Below, piece after piece: positions 46,393-59,416 of a DNA stretch of 64,000 nt; position 1 is the stretch's first letter; each line of letters starts with the position of its first letter. This DNA comes from Nemophila menziesii (Eukaryota; Streptophyta; Magnoliopsida; Boraginales; Hydrophyllaceae): positions 36,944,731 through 37,008,730 of the forward strand of contig JARWIR010000010.1 of NCBI GenBank assembly GCA_029959085.1. Direction: 5' to 3'. The position numbers were made by a program, and so were the translations under genes. The notes under the pieces were generated by a model that was not told the origin of the DNA, ran no database searches, and saw nothing but the letters and a program-made list of their open reading frames with translations.

Positions 46393-49300
46393 TTGCTTAT
46401 TGGAAAAAGATGGATTAAATCAAAGAATAAGACGACTCAAGAATTTATGGTATGGGTGATGGATTTCATTAAGTTTGCGGAAAATCACATAAATAGTATG
46501 AGGTTCATTAGTTGTACGTGTAAGTGTTGTTTGAATAATCTAAGGTTTCGTATGCACGACGTTAGAGTTCATATTTTAAGGTACGATTTTTTGTCAACAT
46601 ATGAGGTTTGGACAAAACTCGGTTTGGAAAAATAAGTTCTTATATAATCCTACTTGTATTGTAGATGAAAAGGTTTTTAACGTGTTTAGTGATTTAAGAC
46701 CCACTTATAATGTTGGTGTTTCTTCCATAGACACCGAGATGGGCGACAAGAATATTTTGATAAAAAATTATGGTTGTGACGATGCTTTGCTGGAGGAATT
46801 GAAGAGTGAGTTGTACCACAATTCCACGACAGATCTTTGAATTTCATTGTTATGTTGATGCATGTCAAAGTTAAGAACAAGTGGATGAATACCTCTTTCA
46901 CCAAGCTCTTGTAATTCTTGTGTCGTATTTTACCTAAAGGATATAATTTGCATGCATCGTATGAGGAGTGCAAAAAAAATTGAAAATTTTAGGTATGGGA
47001 TATATCTTGTTTGACGTATGTCTAGATGATTGTGTTTTGTGTTATAAAAAGAATGGAGACCTCGAGAAATTCCCAATTTGTGGCGAATCTAGGTGGGATC
47101 CGAAGAAGGGGAAGAAAGTACCTCATAAGAAACTGTGATATTTTCCTATTGCTCCAAGGTTGCAACTATTATACACTTAGAGACACATCGTGAAAGACAT
47201 AATTTGACACCATACCAAAAAGTATTTAAACGATGATCTGTTACATCATCAAGTTGATGGTATAAGTTGGAAAATATTTGAAGAGAAAAACCCTGAGTAT
47301 GAAAGTGATCTGCGTAATGTGTGTTTTGGTTTGTCCATTGATGGGTTTTGCCCTTTCTCCATATAGAACAGCTTATATAGCATGTGACTAGTTATATTTA
47401 CCACCTACATTTTGTCATCGCGGTTATGTTTGAAATACTTCACATTTATGATTACTTTACTTATTCTGGGCCTGTTTTCTCTTGGTAAAGATACTAATAG
47501 ATTTCACATCCCTCTTATATATGAGTTGTGAATGTTATGGTCTACGTGAATCCCTACGTATGATTCTCATACACATACAAAATTCATCTTGAAGGCTTTC
47601 GGTTTTTTACGATTAATGATTACCCGACTAGGTTGTATACTTCGAGGTGGCAGGGTCAAGGTAACAAAATTTACCCTGAATGCATGGATTCTACACCGTC
47701 CTTACGTGTGTATAAATTTATAGTATATTTTGAACATAGACGTTGGTTACATATACAACATCGGAGTAGAAGCAACATATTGCCTTACAGTAAAAGCGAG
47801 AAGAGTGCATTGCCTAGAAAGCAACAGCCCATATTTTCAAATGCAACTTGATGGGTTCGTTCTGTGTTTTCCAGTAAACACAAGAATTTTGGCGGCAAGG
47901 CAATTATGAAACAGGTGGGTAAGAGTTTATCTGGAAGAAAAATAGTAGTTTCTACAAATTATCTTAACGGTCGGAAAACTTGATCAAACATAACTTGATG
48001 TTATGCATTGTGAGAAGAATGTGTGTGATAGGTTACTTAGTGTTGTAGTTGGACAGGATGGGAAAGTGAAGATAATGAGAAAGCCCAAAATGATTTGGGA
48101 GATTTGGATATTAGGAGAGACTTGTGGTTGTTCGGGGATCGAGGTAAATGGATACAGCTGCGTGCAAAATTTACGATGCCAAGTACAAGTAACATTCTTT
48201 TCTAGACTGATTGAAGGCACAAAAGTTTCTTGATGGCTTTGCGACTAGTCTAAATAATAATTCTAAGGACGCGGGAAAGATCAATGGCATGAAATCATAC
48301 GACTGTTACTTAATGATGTTGTTTCTTTTTGTGGAAAGTATCCCTAGGTTGATCTACGATAAATTAGTCATTAAACTGAGTTATAGGGTTTTGAAACGTG
48401 TTTATAAAGGTTTGTAAAAGAAATCTAAGTTTGAATGTGCTAGAGATCAGAAAATCAGATATTGTGTTGGTTATGTGTAGGCTTGAAATGATACTTTCAC
48501 CTGTTTTTTCAACATAGTGGTCCACCTAATCATGCATTTATACAAGAAAGCCCAATTAGTGGGTCCAATTCAAATGCATTGGATGTACCCGTTCGAAAGA
48601 TACTTGAAAAAGCTTAAAGAGTATATTTGGAATTCGGGTAGACTAGAAGGATCAATAGCTGAGGTATACGCTGTAGATGAGTTATTGAAATTTATATCAT
48701 GCTACCTATTAGAAGAAAAAACTAATTTCAACCAATAAGGTTTATATGGTGAGTTGATCCCAGAACCAAAACAAATATCTATGTTTAGAAGGGAGTGTCA
48801 GCCAATGGGTAAGAAGAAGCTTTGCTACTCCCTTACAAAGAAAATGAGAAAATTGATTGGAATATCTTCCATAATTTCATCATATCCAACCATATATGAT
48901 GTAAGTAATTTTATACTCCACTTTTGTTACTTACTACTATTACCAAGATTACTTATGGAATCAACCACTTTTTACAGTGAACACAAGTATTCACTACAAA
49001 CAAGTACGTGACGCAGATGTAGAAAGAATTCATCGAGAACAGTTTGATCGATGGTTCAATGAGAAGGTATAACATTTCAATATTTGGAAAAACTACGAAT
49101 CTAGTACAACTAATATCTTTTCCTATTTTCATGTGTTTATAAGGCAAAAAAACCGGGGATGCATTTGTTACAAATGACCTTATTGCGTTAGAAAACAAGT
49201 CACAAAGTGTCGTATATAGATTTGATTCTTGTGTTATAAACAGGGCCAAATGGGTTACACGTGCAAAATGAGAAAAGAGAGTGCCCTAGGATTACGATGT

Positions 49301-49570
49301 TTGTACTATCACGATTGGATTTATTTTTATGGAGAGTTAGTCAAAATCTTCAAGGTCGAATTCAGTGGTGATTATTCGGTGGTTTTGTTCGAATGAAAGT
49401 TGTATAACACCAACGAGACAAATAAAAAGAAGAAGTCTTGACATGGAGCACCATAATCACCATGGATTCATTCTTATTGAGTGAGAAGACCTACATCTTA
49501 GTCACTCAAGCAAGAAATGTCTTTTACACCGATATGATAAATGCAAAGAAGTCCACAAAGAGGTAGAAAC
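46393..49570 (+). pseudogene. CACTA TNP2-type transposase, decayed
   Basis: Blocks in TNP2 order: an N-terminal Cys-rich Transpos_assoc-like region, GKRWIKSKNKTTQEFMVWVM to RFISCTCKCCLNNLRFRMHD (46402-46560); YQKVFKRDDL and EEKNPEYESDLRNV with GLSIDGFCPF (47215-47355); the DFPAYTSRWQGQG-like block (47620-47660); LDVMHCEKNVCDRLLSVVVG (47995-48055); GKINGMKSYDCYLMML (48275-48325); PIQMHWMYPFERYLKKLKEY with LEGSIAEVYAVDELL (48556-48695); and a DUF4216-like tail TYILVTQARNVFYTDM (49492-49540). Stops and frame changes lie between the blocks, so it cannot encode an active transposase. Confidence 0.85.
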
Positions 49571-50209
49571 TTGTATAGAAAGTAAAAGACTGTCATGAAT
49601 CGAGTGCAGAGTTATGGGTGCGGAATCTATTTCAACTATTAGAATTTTTTTAACTATTTATATAGTGGATACGACTATCTTGGACACATATGACTCTCAA
49701 TTACATTTAACTAGTGAAGAAGGCAAAGAGGTTAATCCGAACTCATTGGAGAACGATCCCTTGATCAACGGTGATGAGGACTTACACGACGATACATGTG
49801 ATGAATATGATGATGGAACCGAATACCTTGATAAAGACCAGGACAGAAGACCGTGATGAGTATGGTTATGAAACAGACTAATGAGTTTTGTTCGCTTATT
49901 TATGCTTAAAATATTATTAGTCAATATTCCTTTGTTAATAGGCATTTGGTTGTAAAACATGTTTATTCGAGCCATCAGGGACACACTGATCAAGACAACA
50001 ATCAAACTTTAGTCAAGACATGCCATGCTTTTGGATTATTTTGATAATGTAGACAATTTGTTAATATCTTTTTGTGTTATTAAAACATTTAAGAATATTA
50101 TGTTGTTGATTTTGATTGGAAATATTATGTTGTTAATTTTGATTATTATGTTGCTTATTTATTAGATATTTTTTAGAAATTGTTATTTTTTGAAAATATA
50201 ATAAAATCT

Positions 50210-50610
50210 GAAATTCTATCATTAGCGACGACAAAATTGTCGCTAATGTGTAATAGTTTGTCGCTAGTGATAAATATTTTAGCGACGAGTTCTTAACAAA
50301 AACTCGTCTCTAATGATAAATATAAATTAGCAACTACATTTGTTGTTGTTACTAATGGGGTTTGATAAATAATTGATAACCGTGTCGCTTCCATTACAAA
50401 AATATTAGTAGCGACGACATATGTCGTCGCTAATAACAGATTTTCAATTTTTGAAAAATTAAATTGGTGATGTGTTTTTCGCAGGTGTATTCTCACTTGT
50501 CATTAACGATGACATGCGTTGACGTTGACGCTAATCAATATTATTAATTGAAAAATATTTAAAAATATCTGTAGCGACGGTTTTTTTGTTTCATTAGAGA
50601 TGACATGAAC
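50210..50610. repeat. Subterminal palindromes of the TNP2-bearing element
   Basis: At least five inverted units, for example attagcgacgac-aaaatt-gtcgctaat (50221-50248) and tagcgacgacat-atgtcgtcgcta (50409-50432). They probably mark the 3' end of the CACTA element whose transposase relic lies upstream. Confidence 0.7.
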
Positions 50611-51039
50611 TAATGATTAACGATATAAACATCAGGCCAATCCCTTTGATTTCAGTTAAATTCATTCACAATCAATTTTATCCCAAAGTAGCAGCAGATT
50701 TAAGAGTGCAACAAACGACGTAATGAAACTCAATTCATTAACAACTAGTAAGATTTTAATCTAATCAATTTATTCCATTTTTTCTATAATTTGTTTTAAA
50801 TTTTAATTGTTTCATTTACTATCACTTAAAACACAGGCCAATTTTATCCAAAAACATCAGATAATTTTAGCTAATTTTATGCCAGAATCGTTTACAAATA
50901 CAAACCCATTATCAAACAATAAGAATTTCATTATCATATAGTGAAAATTGTGTGTAAATTTTTGTGAAGATATTGTTTACATAAATGTATGGAAGTAAGC
51001 ACTAAACTTCTACCCCACATATGAGTTATTTGGCATAGA

Positions 51040-52060
51040 TTTGTAGTACAATTTAGGAAAAAAATAATATAGGGTCTGATTATGTAATAATTGCACTAAA
51101 TGTAATAATATATGACTAATTATGTTAAAAATAGTATGGGTTAAATATTAGGCTGAAATTATGCTAAAGGTACCTATATTATGTAATAATCTCACTATAG
51201 GTCATATATTATGCTGCAATTGCGCTAAAGATCCCTATAATATGCTAAAATTGTACATAAGTCCTTATAGTATGTTGAAATTGCACTAAATATCCCTATA
51301 ATATGCGCAAATAACACATAATTCCTTATAATATGTTGAAATTGCACTAAAGGCCCCTATATTATGTAATAATTATACTACAAGCATTATATTATGTTTT
51401 AATTACGCTAAAGATCCCTAGAGTACACGCGTATAGCACATAAGTCCTTATAGTATGCTAAAATTGTGATAAAGGTTAAATACACCTCTGAACTTGCACT
51501 GAAAGACCATATATTATGTAATAATTGCAATATAGGTCATAATTTATGCTGAAATTGCATTAAAAGTCACTATAATATTCTAAAATTGCATATAAGTCAG
51601 TATAATATACTGAAATTGAACTGGATTTTAAACATTATGCTGAAATTGCACTAAAGGTCCTCATATTATGTAAAAATTTCACTATAGGTCATATATTATG
51701 TTGTGATTGCGTTAAAGGTCCATATATTACAATATAACTAAACCTGGTCCCTATAGTATGCTAAAATTTCACATCAGTTCCTATAGTATGCTTAAAATGC
51801 AAAATAGACCTTAAACTATATTATTTATGCAAAAATTGCACTGTAGGCCATATAGTAGGCTAAAAGTGAACATAAGTCCCTATATTATGTAACAATTGCA
51901 CCATAGGTCCCTCATATGCTATAATTTCAGGTGAGCCCCTTTATTATGAAAGAATTGCACTATATATCCCTATTACATTGACAAAAGTCCCCTATATCCC
52001 CTAGCTATTTGAAAATGTACAATTTGGTCCCTAATAAGTAAACATAACAATTTAGGGACC
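51040..52060. repeat. Palindromic phrase minisatellite, third locus
   Basis: Degenerate units of type ctgaaattgcactaaaggtc with ctatattatg, in the opposite orientation to the 33.5-kb array. Period about 40-50 bp. It adjoins the segment that is inverted relative to 31703-31942. Confidence 0.85.
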
Positions 52061-52142
52061 AATAGTGAAAATTTTATAATATAAGGCCACTATTATATTT
52101 AAACAACATACTTAGATAGACATAATTGGATCTCCAAATACT

Positions 52143-54540
52143 TTAACCAGGGTCACCAATAATTGAGCACTGGTAGAGAGGTTTGCGATACATCTCCAAA
52201 GTCACAGACTATGCACTTGTAAGACCTATTTGGAGCAAGTTCCTTACAATTATTATAGGCTCGGATACCACAGACTTTAAGTTCACTACTATTACTTCCA
52301 CAACAGTGACACCTTATCTTGTCCTTGAATGCAGTCCATGCATTTCCAAAAGTCTAGGCATCAAGTAGTTTACTAGTGTAGGATATGTATGAAGTTTGTT
52401 GGCCATCGTCGTGAGTATATTGATTACTGGATGTGAGATCATCTCTCTACTTATCATGTTTGAAATTCTTATTGATTAGTTAGGATCATTGTATTAAGTT
52501 ATTTTATATTATAAATTGTACTCCCTCCGTTTCAAAATGTTTGTCCACTTTGTTTTTCACACGAATTAAGAAAATTAATGATCACAATCCCTATTACAAA
52601 ATTACCCTTCATAAAGTGTCTTGATATCTTAAATGTGTATTGGAAATATAAATTTTAATTTTTTAATAGGGGTAGTAATGGAAAAAATTGGAAAAAAGTG
52701 TCTTGAAATACTAAGTGGACAAACATTTTGAAACACCAATTTTAGTAAGTGGACAAACATTTTGAAACGGAGGGAGTACATTTTATTTAAAAAATTGCAT
52801 TAATTAGTTCATTTAAACACTTTTAATCTATTTAATTTATGTACAGATGGTTGGCATTATGAAATGAAACCACAGTGGTGACGGGGGTGGGCACGATCCA
52901 CTGCGACCGCCCAACATGTCCATCTCCGGTTGCAACGCCGCTGGTATATACAATATATAGTATTTAGTATAACATATATTTGTATCAATTCCTTCTTAAT
53001 GTAGGTAAAGTTAAGAGAACCCCCAGAGTAGGGTGACACTATAACCCACATTAATGGCTATGTAGAAAGCCGATGGTCTCCTATCAATTGAATTTATGTC
53101 AAAGATGGGACGTGGAACCCTACCTTAGAGTACGGTTGTACGTGACACAAATAATAGGTTTGACCATTAGAGAAAGAGTGTCCCTCCTTGTTACCTTTTA
53201 TGGTCCATGGTTCCACCCGATCTTGTCCAACGATTATTTGATAGATCAAGGTTAATTATCATTTTAATGTTTTTAGTAATTATTTCCTTGTAAAAAAACT
53301 AATGGTTGTAAATTTTATGAAAAACTTATTTGATTTGGATGGTTGGGGGAAACACATGACGTGAATTTGTTCGGAGCGGTACATCCGTACATGGGCAACA
53401 AAAGTATATCAAACGCGTTTACTATCGCTAGCGCAAAAAACCCGATGATATGAAGGACGAGGATTGGGAAAATAGTTGCGCGTACTAGGACAATGATGAA
53501 GCCCTGGTTCAAGCCTAATTTGTTTGAAAATTCAACTATTATATGTTTATTTTGTTGAGAAATGTATGTGTTTGAAATTACAAAAATACATAACCAAGCG
53601 GCGGCTAATAAATTCAACATGGCGAATTAACGACAACCGGGTGCTGGTTAGTTGATGAATTTCTCATAGAGGCAAGAAACACAATTAGAGGTAGATATAT
53701 TAGTTTCTTTATATTGTTTGTTTTATCGTAGAGTCAATTAATTGATTATCGCTTGACACAGGAGGGAGGGAGACAACCATCAGTTGTACCGTAATTGACT
53801 GGGGGATGAGAATTAAGTGTACCATGGCCTCAAATATCTCAATTTTTTATGAAGTTGGGTTTGATAAAGAAGCTAATGCATGGATTGGCTGAGCGTTATC
53901 ATGAATTGGATGTAATATTAATGTTAACAAATATAAAAATTGATTTGTGATAAAAAAATATAAAAATTTATTAGTGATTTTGTGTTTATTTTATTTGACG
54001 ATCAACATTGACACTACATATGCACTCGCTAGCCATATATGTGGAGTCACGAGGGGGTTTTGGAGCTTTATCTTCCACTTCTTCACTTTCTCGGGAAGAG
54101 CAGGTTGACACGTTGGTCATTGCCGCTGCTACAGGGATGGAATGCGAGATTGGGAACCTGGTATTGGCCCAAAGCCAAAGGGCAAGAGGAAAATTGTTGT
54201 TGAAGCACTCATTACAATGGAGATGGAAGAAAATTGTTGAGGCATGCTTGAGTACGTGAACAACTGCATGGTTCAAAGGGATTATGGGCTTATACTCCCC
54301 TCGTCGATCAATCCATGACCACTACCGCCAACATGCACCAGATTATGTCTATTTTGATGAGATGGACTGCTTTATGTATTGGTTTAATGAGTAGTAGGAA
54401 AGTCAAGGTCTCCTTTGAAGCGACGAAGACAAAATCTCACTCTTCCGACATGTCTCACTCCTCCTATAGGTACCACTCCCCCTACATGCGCCACTACTCC
54501 AGATTGTAATCGTACATAATTCATAAATGAAATGAAGACA
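52143..54540 (+). pseudogene. CACTA-type second gene relic, inverted relative of 29.7-31.9 kb
   Basis: 52143-52380 is the reverse complement, diverged, of 31703-31942, and similarity continues into flanking DNA (ggccatcgtcgtgagtatat near 52400, compared with 31600-31625 reversed). Downstream plus-strand fragments include GDGGGHDPLRPPN near 52885 and KNPDDMKDEDWENSCAY near 53436, which recall Ptta/En-Spm (Transposase_24) proteins. The 54008-54259 frame (83 codons) is open but unassigned. Stops are frequent. Confidence 0.35.
52521..52776. mobile_element. Stowaway MITE, 256 bp, TA target
   Basis: Inverted ends CTCCCTCCGTTTCAAAATGT at both sides are flanked by TA (52519-52520 and 52777-52778), as in the Tc1/mariner Stowaway class. 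The inner right terminus is duplicated: aagtggacaaacattttgaa occurs at 52714-52733 and again at 52747-52766. Confidence 0.93.
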
Positions 54541-54593
54541 AAGGCAATGAGATAATGTTAGACTTGTATTAGTATTCAAACTGTGTTTTGTGT

Positions 54594-55921
54594 TGACGTC
54601 TCCTCATTTGTGATGAATTAATATTAAGATGAGACATCATTTTTAGTGATATAGAAGTCTTTCTAGTCGATTTTCTTGAGAAATATTACACTTTCCTATT
54701 TCTAGTCTTGATTTGATAAATTATTATTTTTAGAGCATATTGGGTTTAATTATTTATTTAGTGTGAAACTTTAAAGATAATTATGGAGATTAATTAGAGT
54801 CGAACTCAAAGACTAAGAGATAAGGAAAGAAGATAAGCATGGAAATTGAAGATAAGGAAAGAAAAGCTAAAGTATAAAAAGGAAAAGCTGCCAAATAAAT
54901 CTGAATTTCACCACCCACGACCACAAATCAGCTTATATCTCAAAATCGGTGGGGGAATTTGGAATAACGGTCAAGAGAAAAGTTAAAGATCTTTCCGAGA
55001 CGATGAATTTCGACTACTCATACGCGTCAAACGAATAAGAATTGAAACTGTTAGGACCAAAACAAAAACGGGCCTGATTTCATATTTTAGGGTTACGAAT
55101 TAGAGTTGGGCTTGGAGTCCACTACTTACCTTTTCCTTCAAGAAAACGAATTAGGTCTTCTCTACACCTATAAATACACCCTTATATCACTTGTAAATCA
55201 TCCTTGCCTCATAGTAATTAGTCTTTAGGTTTATTATCATTAGAATTATTGTAGAGAGCAAGATGAAGTCTTTCATTATTTCTTTTAGTTTATTTCCTTC
55301 AGGTATGAACTAATTTTCCCATACCTTGGGTTTTGCATCATGTGTAATCTATGAATTCTATTTTCTTTCTATCTAAATTTCTTTGGGAATCATATGTTTT
55401 AATCTGATATTATCTTCTTACCTATATATTTGTTTATATGTTTTGATTTATTGACTGTTTTCCTTGCTAGTGCACGAGTATAGGATTACCTTAACAGTAG
55501 TTAGATGATCACCTTAGCTGGGTGTCTAATTATTGAAACACCACATAACGTCTAGTGTCGATATTGGTCTTGACAACACTAATTCTTGCTAGATAGTCAT
55601 TAGGGTATAATTGAACCACTATCACCATGTTTGGAATTGATTGCTTAGGGCCTTGGTCTTGACAACACTAATTTAGATGATCCCTTAGTTTATTTAATTA
55701 TCTCGAATTTATTCACCTTTATTTTCTGTCTTTTAATTAATTACTCTCTACTCGTTATTTCTGCTCATTCGTATAACACAATAAGTCCCTGAGAACGAAT
55801 TCAACTTATCATTAGAATTTGCATACGTCCTGTAATACTTGCACTACCGTGCTTGTCTAGGGTGAAAGTGCATTGTTTCCTGGCTTATATTTATCTTATT
55901 TTTATCACACCCTAGGCGACA
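54594..55921 (+). mobile_element. 5' LTR of the non-autonomous gypsy element
   Basis: It pairs with the LTR at 62650 onwards. Start TGACGTCTCC and end GCGACA, 1328 bp. The promoter TATAAATA lies at 55169-55176. Compared with the right LTR it lacks about 230 bp after ttagggccttgg (55655); the junction holds a second copy of ttggtcttgacaacactaat, already present at 55564-55583, which looks like templated filler at a deletion. Confidence 0.88.
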
Positions 55922-55930
55922 CCAAGTTTT

Positions 55931-55948
55931 TGGCGCCGCTGCCGGGGA
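55931..55948 (+). promoter_or_regulatory. Primer binding site, tRNA-Asp type
   Basis: TGGCGCCGCTGCCGGGGA complements the 3' end of plant tRNA-Asp, with one change from the usual TGGCGCCGTTGCCGGGGA. It lies 9 bp after the LTR, typical of the Athila/Tat group of Ty3/gypsy elements. Confidence 0.88.
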
Positions 55949-56049
55949 CTTGTGTCTCGTTAGCGTGTGGGCTATCTGTTTCGAGTAGTAGTTTTTAGTT
56001 AAATTTTTACTTTTTAGTATTTAGTTTTTATTTTTCCGGATTTACGTAA

Positions 56050-58749
56050 GTGGTTTGCTTTAGTCTTTTTCAGGTTTTAACCGTGTTTAATTCTTGGACT
56101 CTGTTACCGGAGCCTGAGAGAAGCTTCAGAGGTTATAACAGACGTATCCGAGAGGAAAGAGCCTTAAGAAGAGCTATGGCAGACATACGAGATCCAATAG
56201 ATTCACCACTTGTACCAACTGGACAACAAAAAGTACCACCACAAGGAAGAGGTAACGGAAACAATATTAATTATCAGAATAGAGTTGAGCAAGACCTCCC
56301 AGGCTTGAGAGTGCCTTTTCATGTTCAACCAATAGGTTACCGTCCCCCAGAGATCCAAAATATTAAATTTAGACCCGATCCGGGTATGCTCAGTCAGTTT
56401 CAAAGTTTTGGACTCTATAGTGGTACAGCAATTCAAGATCCGGTATGAGCGATTCAGAAGTTTATGCAAATTTGTGATGCTTATGTTACTCCAGGCATTA
56501 CAGGCGAGCAACTGTATTGTCATATGTTTTCGTTCAGTCTGACCGGTAGAGCTGGTGAGTGGCTAGATAGGCAACCACCAAGTACAATCAACACTTGGAC
56601 AGAACTTCAAGCTGCATTCTTTAACCGTTTTTATCCGAATAGTATGAGACTCAAAGACCAAAGCGAGCTTGCAAAGTTTTGTCAAGAGGATGGAGAAGAA
56701 GTAGGAGAAGCATGGACAAGGTTTCAAGATAAGTTAGCTAGATGTCCACTCCATGGTTACACCCCATCTCTACATTTAGCAATATTCTACGAAGGTATCA
56801 ACAGAGGAAGTAGATTGAAGGTAGATAACCTTGGGAAAGGAAATTTCATGTTCATGGACCCTGCTGAAGCTATCGAGGTTTTAGAAAATATTATAGAACA
56901 AGAAAGGAGTTAGCCATCTTCGCGAGCTCCTATTACAAAGACCCGAGGTACGCTTCGATTAAATGCAAAAACTGCAAACTTAGCTCAATTATCCACATTA
57001 GAGAATCAAATCAAAGAACTTAAGCTTGAGACGCAGAGAAATTTAGCCGCCGCGAATGTTGTGCAAGAAGCACAAGGTTGTCCACACTGTGGGGCTATAA
57101 ATCATACATGGGAAGAGTGCGAAGGAAAACCACAATCTATTTATTTCATATCCAACCGAGGAGGTTATCAATTTGGTAACAGGAATCATCCGGGTATGCA
57201 GTATTCAAATCCACAGGGGGCCGCTAATCCTGTTCATTATCAACCACGTCCCCAGAATAACTCTTTCCAACCAAGAGGTCAGTATCAAAATCAATATCAG
57301 AATAGACCTGCTCCCCCACAACAACCTGTTCAAGATGCCTATACCAAGTCATTAGCTCAGAAAGCTTCACCACAGTATCCTCAAGAGGAAGCTGTGGATA
57401 ATCAACAATTGAAGAAGTTTATGGATCTTATGACCACTAATATGCATTCCCAGAGCGAGAAGTTACGAGAACAAGAAGCTTCAATTCAGATTTTAGGTAC
57501 TCAAGTAGAACAGATGAACAAAGTTCTAACAAGCATTATGGAACAAAAAGAATTGAAGGCTATCGAAGGAGGTGATGACAATGTTGGGTTCGAAGCTTGT
57601 AAGGCTATTTGCCTTGAGATTGAAGAAAAGAAGGAAGTACCACATGCTGTCGAAAGTGCCGTGGAAGTTCCGAGTACCAAAGAAGAACCAACCAAGTCTA
57701 GCCCCATGGACTATAACTGTTCTGAGAGTGATGTGGAGGAAGATTTAGAAAAATCCGAATTTATACAGCTTCTGAAGGATATGCAAGAAGTATTAGATCG
57801 ATTATGGAGTTTCAAGCTGAGCAAGCTAAAGAGTAAGAGGAAGAAGCCTCAAAAGATCAAAGAGTCGAAGTTGCACCTACCGTGCAAGAAAAGATAGAAG
57901 AAGAGAAGGTGGAATCGCCACCAGTTGTTCAAACAATGTCATCAACTTCCTGATACAAATCTGATAGGTGACATTGAGCTCAAGACATTTGTAGAGGCGT
58001 ACACTCCTGAGAAAATCAACGCCTAAATGCTTGAGATTGCAAAGAAAGGGATTACACCACAATAAGTTTTTACGCAAGTTATTCCTGAGAAAGAAGCGAG
58101 TGTAGAAGCCAAGAGAGAGAACTTGAGTGTCTCAAGAAGAACAGAAAAAGAGTTACCATTAAAGATCAAATATCCGGGAAGCTTTAATCTTCCTATTCAA
58201 ATAAATGGTATGCTCAAGGTGAAAGTTATGTACGATGTGGGTTCAGGTGTGAATCTTATGACCAAGTCCGTGTTCGAGAGACTTGGACTTCAGAAATCAG
58301 AGAAAGCTCCAATGAAGTTGCAGTTTGCTGACAACTCAGTTACCAAGACATGTGGAACAGTGGAGGACGTCCTATTCCGATCAGGTAGTATTGCCATCCC
58401 TACTGACTTTGTTATACTTGATTTCGATGCAAATAAGCAGGTTCCAATCATACTTGGACGGCCTTTCATGGCCACAAGTCAGAGTGTCATCAACTTCCAA
58501 GAAGGGACCATTACCCTTCATGCTAAGAACGTATATGAGACATTCTATGTCTTGGGTAAGAAACAAAGGAAGTTAGATCCCACCGTTCCTGTCATCCACA
58601 ACCTTTCACACCACAAAGTCCCTACAGAGAAGATCCATGTAAAGACTGTGGATACTGAGCCAAACATTGAGTTTGGGGTTGGCCAAGAAGTTACAAAGAC
58701 TCGTGTATGGGACCGTTCATCATCACTAAGGTTTTTTCAGCTAAGGTGA
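56050..58749 (+). pseudogene. Gypsy gag-protease, with in-frame stops
   Basis: One frame carries most of it. Capsid-type retrotransposon gag: FSLTGRAGEWLDRQPPSTIN and AAFFNRFYPNSMRLKDQSEL (56530-56670). Zinc knuckle CPHCGAINHTWEEC (CX2CX4HX4C, 57079-57120). A Gln/Pro/Asn-rich linker follows, then acidic, coiled-coil-like sequence. The aspartic protease has the active-site region YDVGSGVNLMTKSVFERLGL (Asp codon 58234-58236) and VPIILGRPFMATSQSVINF (58441). Lesions: TGA at 56446-56448, TAG at 56911-56913, a frame change near 57.8-57.9 kb, and TAA codons near 58024 and 58063. No reverse transcriptase, RNase H or integrase follows; a gggagacaacccgc stretch at 58890 ends the unit. Related full elements would have to supply pol. 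Confidence 0.88.
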
Positions 58750-59066
58750 TAGAAGTCAGACCCAAAAAGGGGATCAAGCGCAGATTAGTTGACGTTCATA
58801 GCCTTACTCGTTGTTGGGGAGGCTATATTCGCAAATCTTGATAGAGGTAACACGTCTAACTTTAAAAGACGTTAAATAAAAGTGTGGTAAGGGAGACAAC
58901 CCGCAATTTTTTATGTTTTTATGTTTTAGTTTGTGGTTAGTTTAGTTGTTTTTAGTTGATATTGCATATTTGAGAAAGTTATTAGTGTTTTTGATGTTCA
59001 TGTGTTAGAGAAATCGAGTTTTGGGAGAAAAACGAATTTTTATCGGTAACTTCAGATCATACCACC

Positions 59067-59416
59067 AGCATGCCGGGCCCTACGGCCGGTAAGCCGGCGG
59101 TCAGAAAACCCGAGGCCACGGGTATCGCCACGTGTTCAAGGCAGAGAGCCATCTTTCGAAGGACATCAGCACCGGCATGCCGGGCTATTCCTTTGGTATG
59201 TCGGCCAGATAAAAAACCCGTGCCCACGGGTGTCGTCACGTGTTCAAGATAGAAACTTAATTTTTTGAGCAATAGCAGCACCGGCATGCCGGGCGCTACG
59301 GCCGGTATGCCGCCCCGACCAAAAACCGTGGCCACGTGTTATCACCTCGGGTATTCTGACGTAACTCGGATTTCATGAGCTCAAGCACCGGCATGCCGGG
59401 CCCTACGGCCGGTACG
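59067..59416. repeat. Four GC-rich palindromic units, ~105-bp period
   Basis: The core agcaccggcatgccgggc then ctacggccggtatgccg appears near 59070, 59170, 59279 and 59386. Each core holds nested dyads (ccggcatgccgg, acggccggt). Between cores lie ccacggg and cacgtgttcaag segments, with CACGTG-type G-box sequence. The GC content contrasts with the rest of the element. Confidence 0.85.

Noticed and set aside
54008..54259. 83-codon frame as a gene
   Set aside because: The opposite strand is also open across the same interval; no motif; it lies within a CACTA relic.
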